From: Nicotiana tabacum
Taxonomy: Eukaryota; Streptophyta; Magnoliopsida; Solanales; Solanaceae
Direction of reading: 5' to 3'
Assembly: GCF_000715075.1 (NCBI RefSeq)
Contig: NC_134081.1
Coordinates: forward strand, 106,380,108 to 106,444,107
DNA length: 64,000 nt
A program made the translations under genes and the position numbers. Each line of letters starts with the position of its first letter. Position 1 is the stretch's first letter. The notes under the pieces were generated by a model. That model saw nothing but the letters and a program-made list of their open reading frames with translations. It searched no databases and was not told where the DNA came from. Shown in pieces: positions 37,911-50,560 of this stretch.

Positions 37911-39400
37911 AATGGTGAGGACACGTACAGCTGGATCAGATGACCAGACACCCGATCCCCCTACTAGAGCCGCGAGAGATTGGGACCGGGGTAGAGGCCG
38001 AGGACGTCCACGTGGTGCAGCCAAAGCACCCACACGAGCTACTACAGAGGAGCCACCAATAGCTCTAGTTGGAGGGCAGGCACCTGAGATGCCTGTTACT
38101 GCACCAGCCCTCCAAAAGACTATAGCCTAGTTTCTGAGCATGTTCCGCACCTTGGCTCAGGCAGGATTGATACCACTTGCTCCTGCCACATCTCAGACCA
38201 GGGGAGGAGCACAGACTCCCGTCGCCGGTACCCCAGAGCAGCGGGTTCAGGTCGACCAGGTTCTAGAGATCATACCGATGCAGCCGGTAGCTCCAGTTTA
38301 GCCCAAGGTTAGGGTAGCAGTTTCTGAGGCAGAGCAGCTTAGGATCGAAAGGTACAAAAAGTACCACCCTCCTACTTTCAGTGGCTTGGCGTCAGAGGAT
38401 GCCCAGGGCTTTCTTGAGGAGTTCCACCGTATCCTCTGTACTATGGGTGTTGCGGAGACTAGTGGGGTTTCTTTCACTACATTCCATCTTAGAGGAGTGG
38501 CCTATCAATGGTGGCGCGCGTACGAGTTGGATAGTCCAGATGAGGCAACCTCACTCTCTTGGACTCAATTCTCAGATATGTTCTTGAAGGAGTATGCTCC
38601 CCAGAGTCTCAAAGATGCAAGGTGCACAGAGTTTGAGCAGTTGCGCCAGGGTTCTATGACCGTGTCAGAGTATGAGGTCTGATTCAGTGATTTGGCCAGG
38701 CATGCACTAGCCTTGGTTGCTACAGTTCGAGAGCGGGTTCGTCGGTTTATTGAGGGACTCAACCCCAGCATCAGATTGAGCATGGCCCGAGAGTTGGAGA
38801 TGGATATTGCGTACAAGTAGGTAGTAGGGATTGCTAGGTGGTTGGAGGGTATGCTAACTAGGGATATAGAGGATAGAGAAGCCTAGAGGTATCGAGAGTC
38901 TGGCACTTATAGTGGTACACGTTCCCCAACGGAAGCTCGTCAGGGCAGGAGTTATATGGGTCGCCCTATTCATTAAGCACTTCCAGCCGCCAGCGGTGCT
39001 CCGGCCACTACTAGGCCCCAGGATCCTTATTATGCACCGCCAGTGTCTAGTGTGCCTCATGTACGGGGTGCTTTCAGTAGTTAGTCCAGTCGATCAGGCC
39101 CGAGCTAGTCGCAGCAGCCACGTCCTTCGAGAGCTTGTTTTGAGTGTGGTGGCACTCGTCATGTGGTGAGGGATTGCCCCATATTTAGGAGGGGTGCACC
39201 TCCACAGATTTCTCAGGCACTGCGTGCTCCACTAGGTCCTCAAGTTATGGTTACAGCACCATCTACCACCCCATATGCACAGCCAGCTAGAGGTCGAGGT
39301 CGGACAGGTAGAGGTCCCCCTAGAAGGGAGGCCAGGCCAGATATTCTGCCCTTCCTGTTAGGACAGAGGCAGTTGCATCAGATTCTATTATAACAGGTAT
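37911..39400 (+). pseudogene. Ty3/gypsy gag with intact zinc knuckle
   Basis: Starts MVRTRTAGSDDQTPD followed by an Arg/Gly-rich tract (DRGRGRGRPRG). The gag domain reads PPTFSGLASEDAQGFLEEF, GVAYQWWRAYELD, MFLKEYAPQSLKDARCTEF and QLRQGSMTVSEYEV. The CCHC knuckle at about 39,137-39,180 is intact (C-FE-C-GGTR-H-VVRD-C). About eight in-frame stops are visible, several at expected Gln codons. A one-base shift near 39,320 separates gag from the protease frame, which continues in another frame. Confidence 0.9.
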
Positions 39401-40571
39401 TGTTCCGGTCTGTCATAGAAATGCATCAGTCTTATTTGATCTAGGATCCACTTATTCCTATGTGTCATCTTATTTTGCCCCGTATTTGGGTATATCCCGT
39501 GATTCTCTGAGTTCACTTATTTATGTATCTACACCTGTGGGTGATTCCATTATTGTTGACAGTGTGTATCGGTCGTGTTTGATTGTTCTTAGTGGTTTTG
39601 AGACTAGAGCCGATTTATTATTGCTTAGTATGGTGGATTTCGATATTATTTTGGGCATGGACTGGTTGTCACCCTATCACGCTATCCTTGATTGTCATTT
39701 CAAGACGGTGACGTTAGCTATGCCAGGTCTACCGCGGCTAGAGTGGAGAGGTACCTTAGATCATGTTCCTAGAAGTGTTGTCTCATTTCTTAAGGCTAGG
39801 CGAACAGTTGAGAAGGGGTGTGATGCGTATCTGGCCTATGTGAGGGATGTTAGTGTTGATACTCCTACCATCAAGTCTATTCCGGTAGTGAGGGACTATT
39901 CAGATGTATTCCCGGCGGATCTTCCGGGCATGCCGCCCGACATGAATATTGACTTTGGCATTGATTTGTTACCAGGAACTCAGTCCATTTCTATTCCACC
40001 TTATCGTATGGCCCCAATAGAGTTGAAAGAATTAAAGGAACAATTGCAAGAGTTGCTCGATAAGGGATTTATTCGGCCCAGTGTATCGCCTTAGGGTGCT
40101 CCTGTCTTGTTTGTGAAGAAGATGGATGGTTCTATGCAAATGTGTATCGATTATCGCTAGTTGAACAAGGTTACAGTGAAGAACAGGTATCCATTGCCAC
40201 GTATTGATGACATATTTGATCAGCTTCAGGGTGCCAGAGTGTTCTCTAAGATTGACTTGTGTTCATGCTATCATCATTTGAAGATTCAGGAGCCAGATAT
40301 CTCGAAGACTGCTTTCAGGACTCGGTATGGTCATCGCGAGTTCTTTTTTATGTCTTTTGGGTTGACCAACGCCCCAGCAGCATTCATGCACTTAATGAAT
40401 AGTGTATTTTAGCCATATCTTGACTCTTTTTTCATCGTGTTTATTGACGACATTTTGGTGTACTCCCAGAGTCGGGAGGATCATGAGCAGCACCTGAGGA
40501 CTGTGCTTCAGACCTTGAGAGAGAAGAAGTTATATGCAAAATTTTCGAAGTGTGAATTCTAACTAGATTCA
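39330..40571 (+). pseudogene. Gypsy pol: protease and reverse transcriptase, cut off
   Basis: Protease: TGIVPVCHRNASVLFDLGSTYSYV at about 39,393-39,465, with DLGS where the family has DPGS or DSGA. The connection has the ILGMDWLSPYHAILDC motif. RT: FPADLPGMPPDMNIDF, PPYRMAPIELKELKEQL, GFIRPSVSP-stop-[61 protein letters not shown] and the catalytic FIDDILVYS at about 40,440. The frame ends in KFSKCEF-stop-LDS, where foreign repeat DNA begins at 40,572. RT thumb, RNase H and integrase are missing. Confidence 0.95.
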
Positions 40572-41030
40572 GGAAAAATCCAACCCTCAATATAAATGCT
40601 TCGGGCAAGATCCATGCCCGTGGAAGATCCATCCCTCAATATAAATGCTTTGGGAAAGATCCATGCCTAGGAAAAATCCATCCCTCAATATAAATCAACC
40701 GCGCTCATTGGGGGTGTATGCAGACTCCGGAGGGGCTCCTTTAGCCCAAGTGCTATAAATCAACCGCGCTCATTGGGGTGTGTGCAGACTGTGGAGGGGT
40801 TCCTTCAGCCCAAGCGCTATATAAAACCGATATGGCCTACTGCGGCGTGCAGTCCCATAATAATAATAAAGCATATAAGGCCTGTTGCGGGCGTGCATCC
40901 CTGATCCATATAGAAATAAAGCCTATAAAGCTTGATGCGGCGTGCAACCCGATCCAATAATAATAATAATATATATAAAGCCGATACGGCCTACTGCATG
41001 CGGGCAGTCCCGGTTCAATAAATATCCTCA
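40572..41030. repeat. Three successive tandem arrays in the 3' LTR
   Basis: First, about 49-bp units with atccatccctcaatataaat (three, 40,572-40,690). Second, about 65-bp units with ataaatcaaccgcgctcatt and gcagactccggagggg (two, 40,691-40,815). Third, about 55-bp units with ggcctactgcggcgtgcag and cccataataataata (four, 40,816-41,025). The partner LTR lacks all three. Confidence 0.85.
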
Positions 41031-41874
41031 CAATTGATGAATATGACTAAGTGTGAAATGTATATTTTTGAAACAATTAATTCAACAGCAACACGACCCC
41101 TTGGGTCCCAAAATATTGGCACATAGCCTAAACACGATATTTAATAAGAGTCTCAGCTCAATTTCTCTAACACGTGGAACATGTTCAGATAATAACATGA
41201 TTCATAAATTTTACAACTGCACAGGATTTATTCAAGACACAATTTCTGTGGTGCACGTCTACATGCTCGTCACCTATCGTGTGTGTCACCTCCAAACAAT
41301 TTATATCATACCAAATTTCGGGGATTCATACCCTCAAAATCAAGTTTAGAAGTGTTACTTCAAACCGTGTAATTCTTTACTCCGCCATGCCTTTGCCTTG
41401 TGAATTGGCCTCCAAATGCCTCGAATCTAGACACAATTAATTCGATTCAGTCAATAAAATTTATTGGAATTAATTCCATAAAAAATACTAATTTTCCAAC
41501 AAAATCCGAAAGTTTGCTCAAAACTTGCCTGTGGGACCCACGTCTCGAAATCTGACAAAATCACAAAATCCGACAACCCATCCAATTACAAGTTCAACCA
41601 TACTAATTTTACTCAAATCTGACTCCGAATCGGTGTTCAAATCTCGAAAATTCATTTTATGAAATTGTAGAAATTCCTCCGATTTCTCTTGAAAAATCAA
41701 TAATCTAACGCCGAAAATGAAGATTAATTCATGGAATGTAATCACAAGGGAGTCAAGAACACTTACCCCAAGTTGTGTGAAAAATTTCTTCTCCAAAGTC
41801 GCCCAATCCGAGCTCCAAAATTCAAAAATGAAGAAAGAAACCAAAACCCACGATTTTATCTTTTGTCCAGTCAT

Positions 41875-42255
41875 TTACTCTTTGCGATCGCGAAGCACAA
41901 AAGTTTCCAACCTAAAATTTGCCCTTCGCGATTGCGGAAAACCACTCGCGATCGCGAAGAACAAACTCCCCAATTCTTTCAGATAACCTCTAGTATAATA
42001 GTCATAACTTCTTGTACAAAACTCCAAATGAAATATGGTTTGATTTTCTGAAAACTAGACATCAAGGGCTACAACTTTTATTTTTGGATCATCTCAAAAT
42101 TTCTTATAGATTGCGAGATATCAGCTTCCAAAGTCAGGTCAGTGCAGCAGAGATTTTGTTCTACGCGATCGCGAAAGAGCTGCCACGATCGCGATTCACA
42201 AGGCCCCAAACTGATGTTTGCTCTTCGCGAACGCGACCAAATGTTCTTGATCACG
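41875..42255. repeat. GCGATCGC palindromic repeats in 3' LTR
   Basis: Repeated cttcgcgatcgcgaag-type palindromes (for example 41,886-41,900, 41,950-41,965 and 42,164-42,175) and cttcgcgaacgcgacc. The same set is in the partner LTR at 47,298-47,655. Confidence 0.85.
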
Positions 42256-43789
42256 ATGCACACCTCTGTAGACAAAAATCAGCAATTAAAAATGACCAAG
42301 AAATGGTTCGAAACCACCCTGAAACTCACCCGAGCCCCTCGGGACCTCAACCAAATATACGAACAAGTCCCAAAACATCATATGAACTTAGTCGAACCCT
42401 CAAATCACCTCAAACAACGCTAAAACCACGAATTATACCCCAATTCAAGCCTAATGAACTTTAAAATTTTAAATTCTATATGTGTCGAAACACATCAAAT
42501 CAAATACGGAATGACTTCAAATTTTACACACAAGTCACCTTTCACATTACGGACCTATTCCAATTTCCAGAATTGGATTCCGACCCCGATATCAAAAAGT
42601 CAACCCCCCGGACAAACTTTCCAAAATTTCAACTTTCACCATTTCAAGCTTAATTCCACTACGGATCTCCAAATAATTTTCCGGACATGCTCCTAACTTC
42701 AAAATCACCATACGGAACTATTGGAATCATCATAATTCAAATTCGAGGTCGTTTACACATAAGTCAACATCCGGTCGACTTTTCCAACTTAAGTTTTCCA
42801 TTATGAGACTAAGTGTCTCAATTCATTCTGAAATCTCTCCGAACCCGAACTAACTAATCCGATAGGTCATAATACAACTATAAAGCATAAATTGAGCAGT
42901 AAGTGGGGAAACGGGGTTGTAATACTCAAAATGCCCGGTCGAGCCATTACATTCTCCCCCACTTAAACATATGTTCGTCCTCGAACGTGCCAAGAGTTGT
43001 TTCCAAGCCATCAAATCACTATTCCATCTTACCGCGCACGTACCCGGGGGTGATCCCACGCCACCCTATTCTGTATAAATTGTATAGGTATGACAACACA
43101 ACATAATTAAAAATCATTACTTCAACCTTAGCCCGTAAACTTTTGAATTCAATTTCCAACATTCAGAATTTTTTTTCAAAACCTGAATGTCATATCAACA
43201 CGTTGTATGAGTCTGAACAAGTTGTATCAAGCCATAACCATAGCCCCAGATATAATCACTTAACATACTACACAACTCGCATGCTCGCAACACCATTTTT
43301 GATCACATTAACTACTCCAAAGTAACCCGGTAATAGTATTAACCCCATATCAAACAAAACCTCGTTCTAAAACTTCCGCACACTGCTGATAATGAAAGAA
43401 ACACTCGAAATCTCATAACATCTTATCAGATCGACAAGTCATGGAGCTCTCCCGCCCCAACCAGAACCATAATCACTTTCTAAGTCGACTTTTAATATTA
43501 TCCTCCCAATATACTGTAATCAAACCTGATAGTACCCATTCTAGGTCTAGTGACCTTATTTTATTAAACACAACTATCCCATTGACATGCCACACCAATA
43601 CAACTCAATCCATAATTGTGCAACCTTGTACCCAAAATGGAAGATATCTCAAAGTAGAGAACCGTATTGGAAGTTCAACAAGCACCACTACAACTGTAAT
43701 GCTATAAGCTCATTATATATAGTAGAACCAAGACACACAAATTTAATAACAATAACCAGCTCTTCTAGAGCTCATATTAACATCACTCA

Positions 43790-43940
43790 CACGGACAACC
43801 CACGTGTTATAGTATCAATATCTGGACTCGCACGGATAACTCACGTGCCAATAATATAAATATCTGGACCCGCACAGACAACTCACGTGCCAAAAATATC
43901 AGTACATGGATCTGCACGGACAACTCATGTGCCAATAACA
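43790..43940. repeat. G-box hairpin tandem repeats
   Basis: Four units of about 38 bp: atctgga(c/t)(c/t)(c/t)gcacgga followed by caactcacgtgccaataata. They recall the array at 14,541-14,775 in a different element and position. Confidence 0.8.
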
Positions 43941-46139
43941 TATCTGCCTGGCATGGTCACAGGCCTCTAATCCAAGCATATCATACAAGAGCAATCAAAT
44001 AAGTACACATGAATCATCGTAACTGATCACAACTCCAGCACTCACATGGCTATCATATCCTTCATGCACGATCATCCCACTAGGAATATTTCCATAATTT
44101 CTCAGTGCCACATATCAATAACTCGTATATCAGTAGTCTATTAACTAGGTGAGTATCGCAATACCGATGACATCCGAAAGTCAGAACACAATGCGACTTT
44201 TGAAATGCGCACCCTTCTCAGGGATTACTGAGCAGTTATAATATTTATCTAAATATCTAAAACTGACCATGTTGTCTATAATTCATGACCTTCCCTTCAA
44301 GAATGAACTGCTACCTTATACATGTAAATCTTAATCCCGCACAACACACCACATCCATCATGCCATCATGTGACAAGCACAAAGATCTCATTATAAACTC
44401 TGAGTCACCAGCAAATTACATATCGGTTGCCCTATTTTCTCCGATTCTTCTTCTGAATTACCCTCTAGTTGTCACTTCCCCTTGTCATAACACTACGATC
44501 CTTGCCCTAAACTCACTACAAGACATCCTGACATAAAATCGCATCGCCCTAATGCCTATAAGGTACTGTATTCTTCTTAAGCATCCCCATAAGTACCACA
44601 ACCGAAATACCCACTCTGAAAATACCCCATGTGAATTTAAAATTGTTCTTTTACCCTTCTTATACTGTAATATGGAATCCATAGTCATATAGAATTACTG
44701 CAAGCCCCGCACCATCCAGTGCAAATAACCGATTCTGGAGATATACAAGTTTCGAAAAATTTTCAATTGACACTTATACATCTTGAATCTATTATAACCC
44801 TTTCGAAAGTCACCTACTATGCTCAAATCTAAATTGCACCGACCGAACGAGCCGAAAGACACAAGCCCCATTAGCATAACAGCCCCCAAAGAAGTAACCC
44901 TGCCCTAACACCACCAATCAAATTCATACTTTATGCGCATCACATCCTTCAAAATAACAATTTAATCATTTCATGATTTTTGATATTTTCATAAAGTGCA
45001 ATATAACTCGCATTCAAGAAATTTTCTTACTCGAGTCATCCCCGATATCAACCTCTGCAAGTCATAACTAATCAACAAATATGCCTCGGACCAAAACCAA
45101 TACCACACATAATTGTGCAACCAAATCGTAGATAGCAGACTCCCCCACTTGGCTCAAAGTCATATAACAAAACATCTGATAACTTACCATACCCATACTC
45201 TACTATTGTCATAATCCCGCAATCAATTCCACGAAAAGTTTTAACAAGCTCAGGTAACACAAACCATAAAATATCTCAAATCACCTACTAAGCTCGCCTT
45301 CATTCTTTTAACACTCAAGTCAACTTTCACAACCAGATTCAAATTCAAATCTCAATACAGATGCCCCGCTGGTAGAAAAAAAACTCTCCACTCACATTAT
45401 AAGAAACACACCTACGTAGATTACACCGCAGGGGATAACCCACTTGCTTAGCCTCAAATTGGTATCTTGTTATACCCTTTCGCAGTCACAATTACTATGC
45501 AATCACTTAGCCTATCTGAGTCTAACTCATTAACCGGACATGAGAATTTAATTTGTCCCAAAATTTAATAACGTGAAAGATCCTTCAAAATGTTCATACT
45601 CGAGATTGTACGTCACATCAAAATGAAAATCAAGCACCCAATGGTCCCTCCTTTACATTTCAAGTAAACACTTCTCGTCACATTTAAATCATCTTAACAC
45701 ATCCCGTGGTTACATCATACTCATCACAGAGCCATTTCATTGCTCATCGAGCCACAAATTCCACTCGTAGGAACATTATGGGACGTATGAGTCCAAATGT
45801 ATAAGTTACAACTAAAGCTACCGAGCCTAAGCTACGGTCCTCAAGTTCTCCAGACTAGCCCATCATCAAAACACAGAATACACATCTCGAACCTCATCCC
45901 TAGAATCACAAGTCGGCGATGCACAACTGATACCGAGTACTTACATGCGCACACGAATGCGTGGAAGGAATTCAAAGAGTTATATTTCAAGCTGAATCAA
46001 TTCCGCACAATAGAATACAAGAAAGTGAAATTTTCCAAAGGGTTCGGCATCCTCTCGAAGATAAGTACAGACGTCTCTGTACCGATCCGCAATACTCTAC
46101 TAAACCTGCTCATGACTCGTGAGACCTATGTCACCTAGA

Positions 46140-46151
46140 GCTCTGATACCA
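46140..46151 (-). promoter_or_regulatory. tRNA-iMet primer-binding site of the nested element
   Basis: Minus strand reads tggtatcagagc, a perfect match, three bases from the LTR end at 46,155. The LTR terminus itself reads ta instead of tg. Confidence 0.9.
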
Positions 46152-46154
46152 ACT

Positions 46155-48368
46155 TATCACGACCCAAAATTTCGCATGTCGTGATGGCACCTATCTCAAT
46201 ACTAGGCAAGCCGACAATCTCAATAGAACACCATATCTTTTAAATTTGAAAACATAATTATTAAATTCAGCGAAAGAAAACCTCACAAACATAAATATAA
46301 ACACTCCCAAAATCTGGTGTCACTAAGTACATGAGCATCTAATATGAATACAAAGTTTGATTGACAAAACACTGTCTGAAAGTATAGAACAATACAATAA
46401 CTGAAAGAAAGAGAGTCAAGGTGAGCGGATTCCAAGCAGCTACCTTGATAGTCTCCACAATTGACGAATATGACTGAGTGTGAAATGTATATTTTTGAAA
46501 CAATTAATTCAACAGCAATACGACCCCATGGGTCCCAGTAAACACGATATTTAATAAGAACCTCAGCTCAATTTCTCTAACACGTGAAACATGTTCAGAT
46601 AATAACATGATTCATAAATTTTACAACTGCACAGGATTTATTCAAGACACAATTTCTGTGGTGCACAAATACATGCTCGTCACCTATCATGTGTGTCATC
46701 TCCAAACAATTTATATCATACCAAATTTCGGGGATTCATACACTCTGAACCAAGTTTAGAAGTGTTACTTACTACAAACCGTTTAATTCTTTACTCCGCT
46801 ATACCTTTGCCTTGTGAATTGGCCTCCAAACGCCTCGAATCTAGCCATAATTAATTCAATTCAGTCAATAAAATTTATTGGAATTAATTCCATAAGAAAA
46901 TACTAATTTTCCAACAAAATCCGAAAGTTAGCGCAAAACTCGCCCGTGGGACCCACGTCTCGGAATCCGACGAAACTCACAAAATTCGACAACCCATCCA
47001 ATTACAAGTTAAATCATACTAATTTCATTCAAATCCGACTTTGAATCGGTATTCAAATCTCAAAAAATTATTTTATGAAATTGTAGAAATTCCTCCGATT
47101 TCTCTTGAGAAAATCAATAATATAACGCCAAAAATGAATATTAATTCATGGAATATAATCACAAGGGAGTCAAGAATACTTATCCCAAGTTGTGTGAAAA
47201 ATTTCCTCTCCAAAGTCGCCCAATTCGAGCTCCAAAATCTGAAAATGAAGAAAGAAACCAAAACCCATGATTTTATCTTTTGTCCAATCATTTACTCTTC
47301 GTGATCGCGAAGCACAAAAATTTCCAGCCTAAAATTTTCCCTTCGCGATCGCGAAAAACCACTGGCGATCGCGAAGAACAAACTCTCTAGCTCTTTCAGA
47401 CAGACTCTAGTATAATAGTCATAACTTTTTGTACAACACTCCAAATGAAATATGGTTTGACTTTCTGAAAACTAGACATCAAGGGATACAACTTTTATTT
47501 TAGGATCATCTCTAAATTTCTTATAGATTGCGAGATATCAGCTTTCAAAGTCAGGTCAGTGTAGCAGAGATTTTGTTCTACGCGATCGCGAAAGAGCTTC
47601 CGCGATCGCGATTCACAAGGCTCCAAACTGCTGTTTGCTCTTCGCGAACGTGACCAAATGTTCGCAATCTTGATGCACACTTCTGTAGACAAAAATCAGC
47701 AATTAAAAATGACCAAGAAATGGTTTGAAACCACCCCGAAACTCACCCGAGCCCCTCGGGACCTCAACCAAATATACCAATAAGTCCCAAAACATCATAC
47801 GAACTTAGTCGAACCCTCAAATCACCTCAAACAACGCTAAAACCACAAATCATACCCCAATTCAAGCCTAATAAACTTTGAAATTTCAAATTTTATATGT
47901 GCCGAAACACATCAAATCAAATCCGTAATGACTTCAAATTTTGCACACAAGTCACCTTTCACATTAAGGACCTATTCCAATTTCCAGAATTGGATTCCGA
48001 CCCCGATATCAAAAAGTCAACCCCCCAGTCAAACTTTTTAAAATTTTAACTTTCGTCATTTCAAGCTTAATTCCACTACGGACCTCCATATAATTTTTCG
48101 GACATGCTCATAAGTCCAAAATCACCATATGGAGCTATTGGTATCATCAGAATTCAAATTCGAGGTCGTTTACACATAAGTCAACATCCGGTCGACTTTT
48201 CCAACTTAAATTTTCCATTATGAGACTAAGTGTCTCAATTCATTTCGAAATCTCTCCGGACCCGAACTAACTAATCCGATAGGTCATAATACAACTTTAA
48301 AGTATAAATTGAGTAATAAATGGGGAAATGGGGTTATAATACATAAAACGACATGCCGGGTCGTTATA
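46155..48368 (-). repeat. 5' LTR of the nested element
   Basis: About 2.2 kb, homologous to 41,028-42,951 from ccacaattga onwards, plus about 290 bp at its inner end that the 3' LTR lacks. The outer terminus reads gttata instead of gttaca. Confidence 0.85.
47298..47655. repeat. GCGATCGC palindromic repeats in 5' LTR
   Basis: Partner of 41,875-42,255, with cttcgcgatcgcgaa at about 47,341-47,355 and cgcgatcgcgaaag at about 47,582. Confidence 0.85.
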
Positions 48369-48394
48369 GAATGTTTGTTTTAAGATGGGAAGGA
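48369..48394 (+). mobile_element. Remnant of the outer element: end of pol and polypurine tract
   Basis: gaatgtttgttttaagatgg followed by gaagga, directly before the 3' LTR at 48,395. This 26-base strip shows the nested element lies inside the outer one. Confidence 0.85.
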
Positions 48395-49084
48395 TGTAAC
48401 GACCCGGTCAATTATTTTGAGAGTAGTAGCCCCGAACCCATATTTATTGCTCCCTCTATTTTATTTTGTGGTTACGTAACTTGTCGAGAGGATTTGTTTT
48501 TGGTTTCGGAGTGAAATGGGACACATAGTCCCTAAAATGGAAATTTAAGTCGTAGGAATCGACCGTAGTTTGAATTATGTGAAGATGACTCCGAAATGGA
48601 GTTTCGACGATTCCAATAGCTCCGTAGGGTTATTTTGGTCTTAGGAGCATGTTCGGTTGTTGAATTGGAGGTCCGTAGGTCATTTTAGCGTCAATTGGCG
48701 AAAGTTGAAAATTTTGATGATTTTTGGAAATTTTGACCGGGAGTGGACTTTTTGATATCAGGGTCGGATTGCGATTCCGGAAGTTGTAGTAGGTCTTTAA
48801 TGTCAATTATGACTTGTGTGAAAAATTTGAGGTCAATCGGACTTGATTTGATAGGTTTCGGCGTCGAAGGTAGAAGTTTGAAGTTTTAAAGTTCATTAGG
48901 CTTGAATCGATGTGCAATTCGTATTTGTAGCACTGTTTGATGTGATCTAAAGGCTCGACTAAGTCTGTATGATGTTTTAGGACTTTTTGGTAAGTTTGGT
49001 TGAGGTGTCGGGGGCCTCAGGTGGATTTCGGATGGTTAACAAATCAAATTTGGACTTGTGAGAATGGCTTAAGGCACCAGTTCT

Positions 49085-49500
49085 GGTGTAATCGCACCTG
49101 CGCAAGATTGACCGCAGGTGCGAGCCCACAGAAGCGAGCAATTGGGCGTAGATGCGGGGCTGGGGGAATTGGCCAGTGGTCGTAGATGCGATGTGAAGGC
49201 CACAGAAGCAGAGTCGCTCCTGCGGAAGAGTGATCGCAGAAGCGAACGAGTGCTTGGGAGGCCTATCCACAGAAACGGATGAGTATGCGCATATGCGCAC
49301 CCGTAGAAGCGGTCCTGAATCGCAGATGCGGAAATGGGCGAGGAAGCTGGGACCGCAGAAGCGTCTGGGAGCTCGCAAAAGTGAGTACGCAAGAGCGGAT
49401 GAGGAGACCGCAGGTGCGAGTGTAACCGCAGAAGCGGATAAGTTGTCGCTTTTGCGACGCCGCAGATGCAACTAAATTTTCGCAGAAGCGGAAGTGCTGG
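49085..49500. repeat. CpG-rich gcagaagcg repeats in 3' LTR
   Basis: Partner of 36,190-36,545 with about 45 bp more (around 49,355-49,400). The frames of up to 164 codons on the minus strand are repeat by-products. Confidence 0.85.
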
Positions 49501-50357
49501 ACAGAACACTTAAATACAAGGGTTCGCGATTTTGCCTCATTTCAACATTTTGAGCTCGAGTTTTGGAGATTCTTGAGAGCATTTTCGAGGTATTTCTTGA
49601 GATAAGTCTCTTACTTATTTTTGATCAATAACCTTGTTTCCCCATTGATTTTCTCACCTAGATTGTATGTGTTTAAGGTGGAATTTGGGAGTTGGAGGCT
49701 AGGAATTTGGAGAGTTAAATATGGGGATTTGGATGGTGTCTTGGTGTCGGATTTTGGTAATTTTGGTATGGGTGAACTCGATATTGAATGGGTGTTCGTA
49801 TTTTGTGAGTTTTACCCGATTCCGAGACGTGGGCCCAGTTCGACTTTTTGGGGCGATTTTTTGATTCTTTGCTAAAGTCATAGATTTTTTATTTAAATTA
49901 GTTTCTTGTAGTTGTATTCATGATATGTAATTGCTTTTGGCTAGATTTGGGCCATTCGGAGTTGGAAAATCGAGGGAAAGACATCCTTATCGATTGATTG
50001 AGCGAGATTAGAGGTAAGTGACTTGTCTAACCTTGTGTGGGGGAAATGTTCTTATGATTTGGTACTGTTGTAACAATTGCGATATGTGAGCGCCGTGTAC
50101 GCGAGGTGACGAGTGCGTACACGGGACAATTGTGGAAATTTTGGTTCTTGCTGAGTTGTGTTCTATTAAATTCCTAAACTGAGTTGCCTTAGCATATGTA
50201 GTGATCATGTTTAGCCTAGTATAACATGTATACGTGCCTTAACTCTTACTTGCAATTTATGCAACATACTTAGTTGAATTACCTGCTTCTCTTGATTTGA
50301 ATTAAATCCTTAACTGTAAGATTTCTTGCTGTAAATTCGGCGTCCTTCGCCCCTGTA

Positions 50358-50560
50358 CTGCATATTTACTTTGGGACTACGAGGAGTTTACTCTGGAGAT
50401 CCCCCTGTCTTGCATATTTACTTTGAGACTACGAGGCGGTACCTCGGGAGATCCCCCTGTCGTGTATATTTATATTTGAAACTACGAGGCGGTACCTCGG
50501 GAGATCCTCCTGTTGTGCATATTTACATTTGGGACTACAAGGCAGTACCTCAAGAGCGCC
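50358..50560 (+). repeat. 53-bp tandem repeats in 3' LTR
   Basis: About four units of the array at 37,434-37,672. Unit order and point changes differ between the LTRs, so they evolved separately. Confidence 0.85.

Larger units (their letters stand above)
42952..46154 (-). mobile_element. Non-coding internal region of the nested element
   Basis: It opens (minus-strand 3' end) with the purine tract (reverse complement of ttctcccccactt) and a block shared with 4858-5400. At 43,790-43,940 there are repeats of gcacggacaactcacgtgccaataa. The leader with AGACGTCT (46,069-46,076) and the primer site close it. The scattered open frames (62-113 codons) match nothing I recognise and are not conserved in the homologous modules. 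Confidence 0.75.
40572..48368 (-). mobile_element. Non-coding gypsy-type element nested in the plus-strand pol
   Basis: Minus orientation: 5' LTR 46,155-48,368, primer site, 3.2 kb internal region without gag or pol, and 3' LTR 40,572-42,951. The 3' LTR lacks its U5 terminus, and the 5' LTR lacks the repeat array, so each is incomplete in a different place. No target duplication is visible. It is of the large non-coding (LARD-like) class, an inference from the absence of any coding domain. Confidence 0.8.

Noticed and set aside
44285..46138. Scattered frames of 62-113 codons in the nested element's internal region
   Set aside because: Not conserved in the homologous modules and no recognisable motif; treated as non-coding.
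48977..49509. 146- and 164-codon minus-strand frames
   Set aside because: Antisense to a gypsy LTR and made of cgcttctgcg repeats; no domain and no conserved start.
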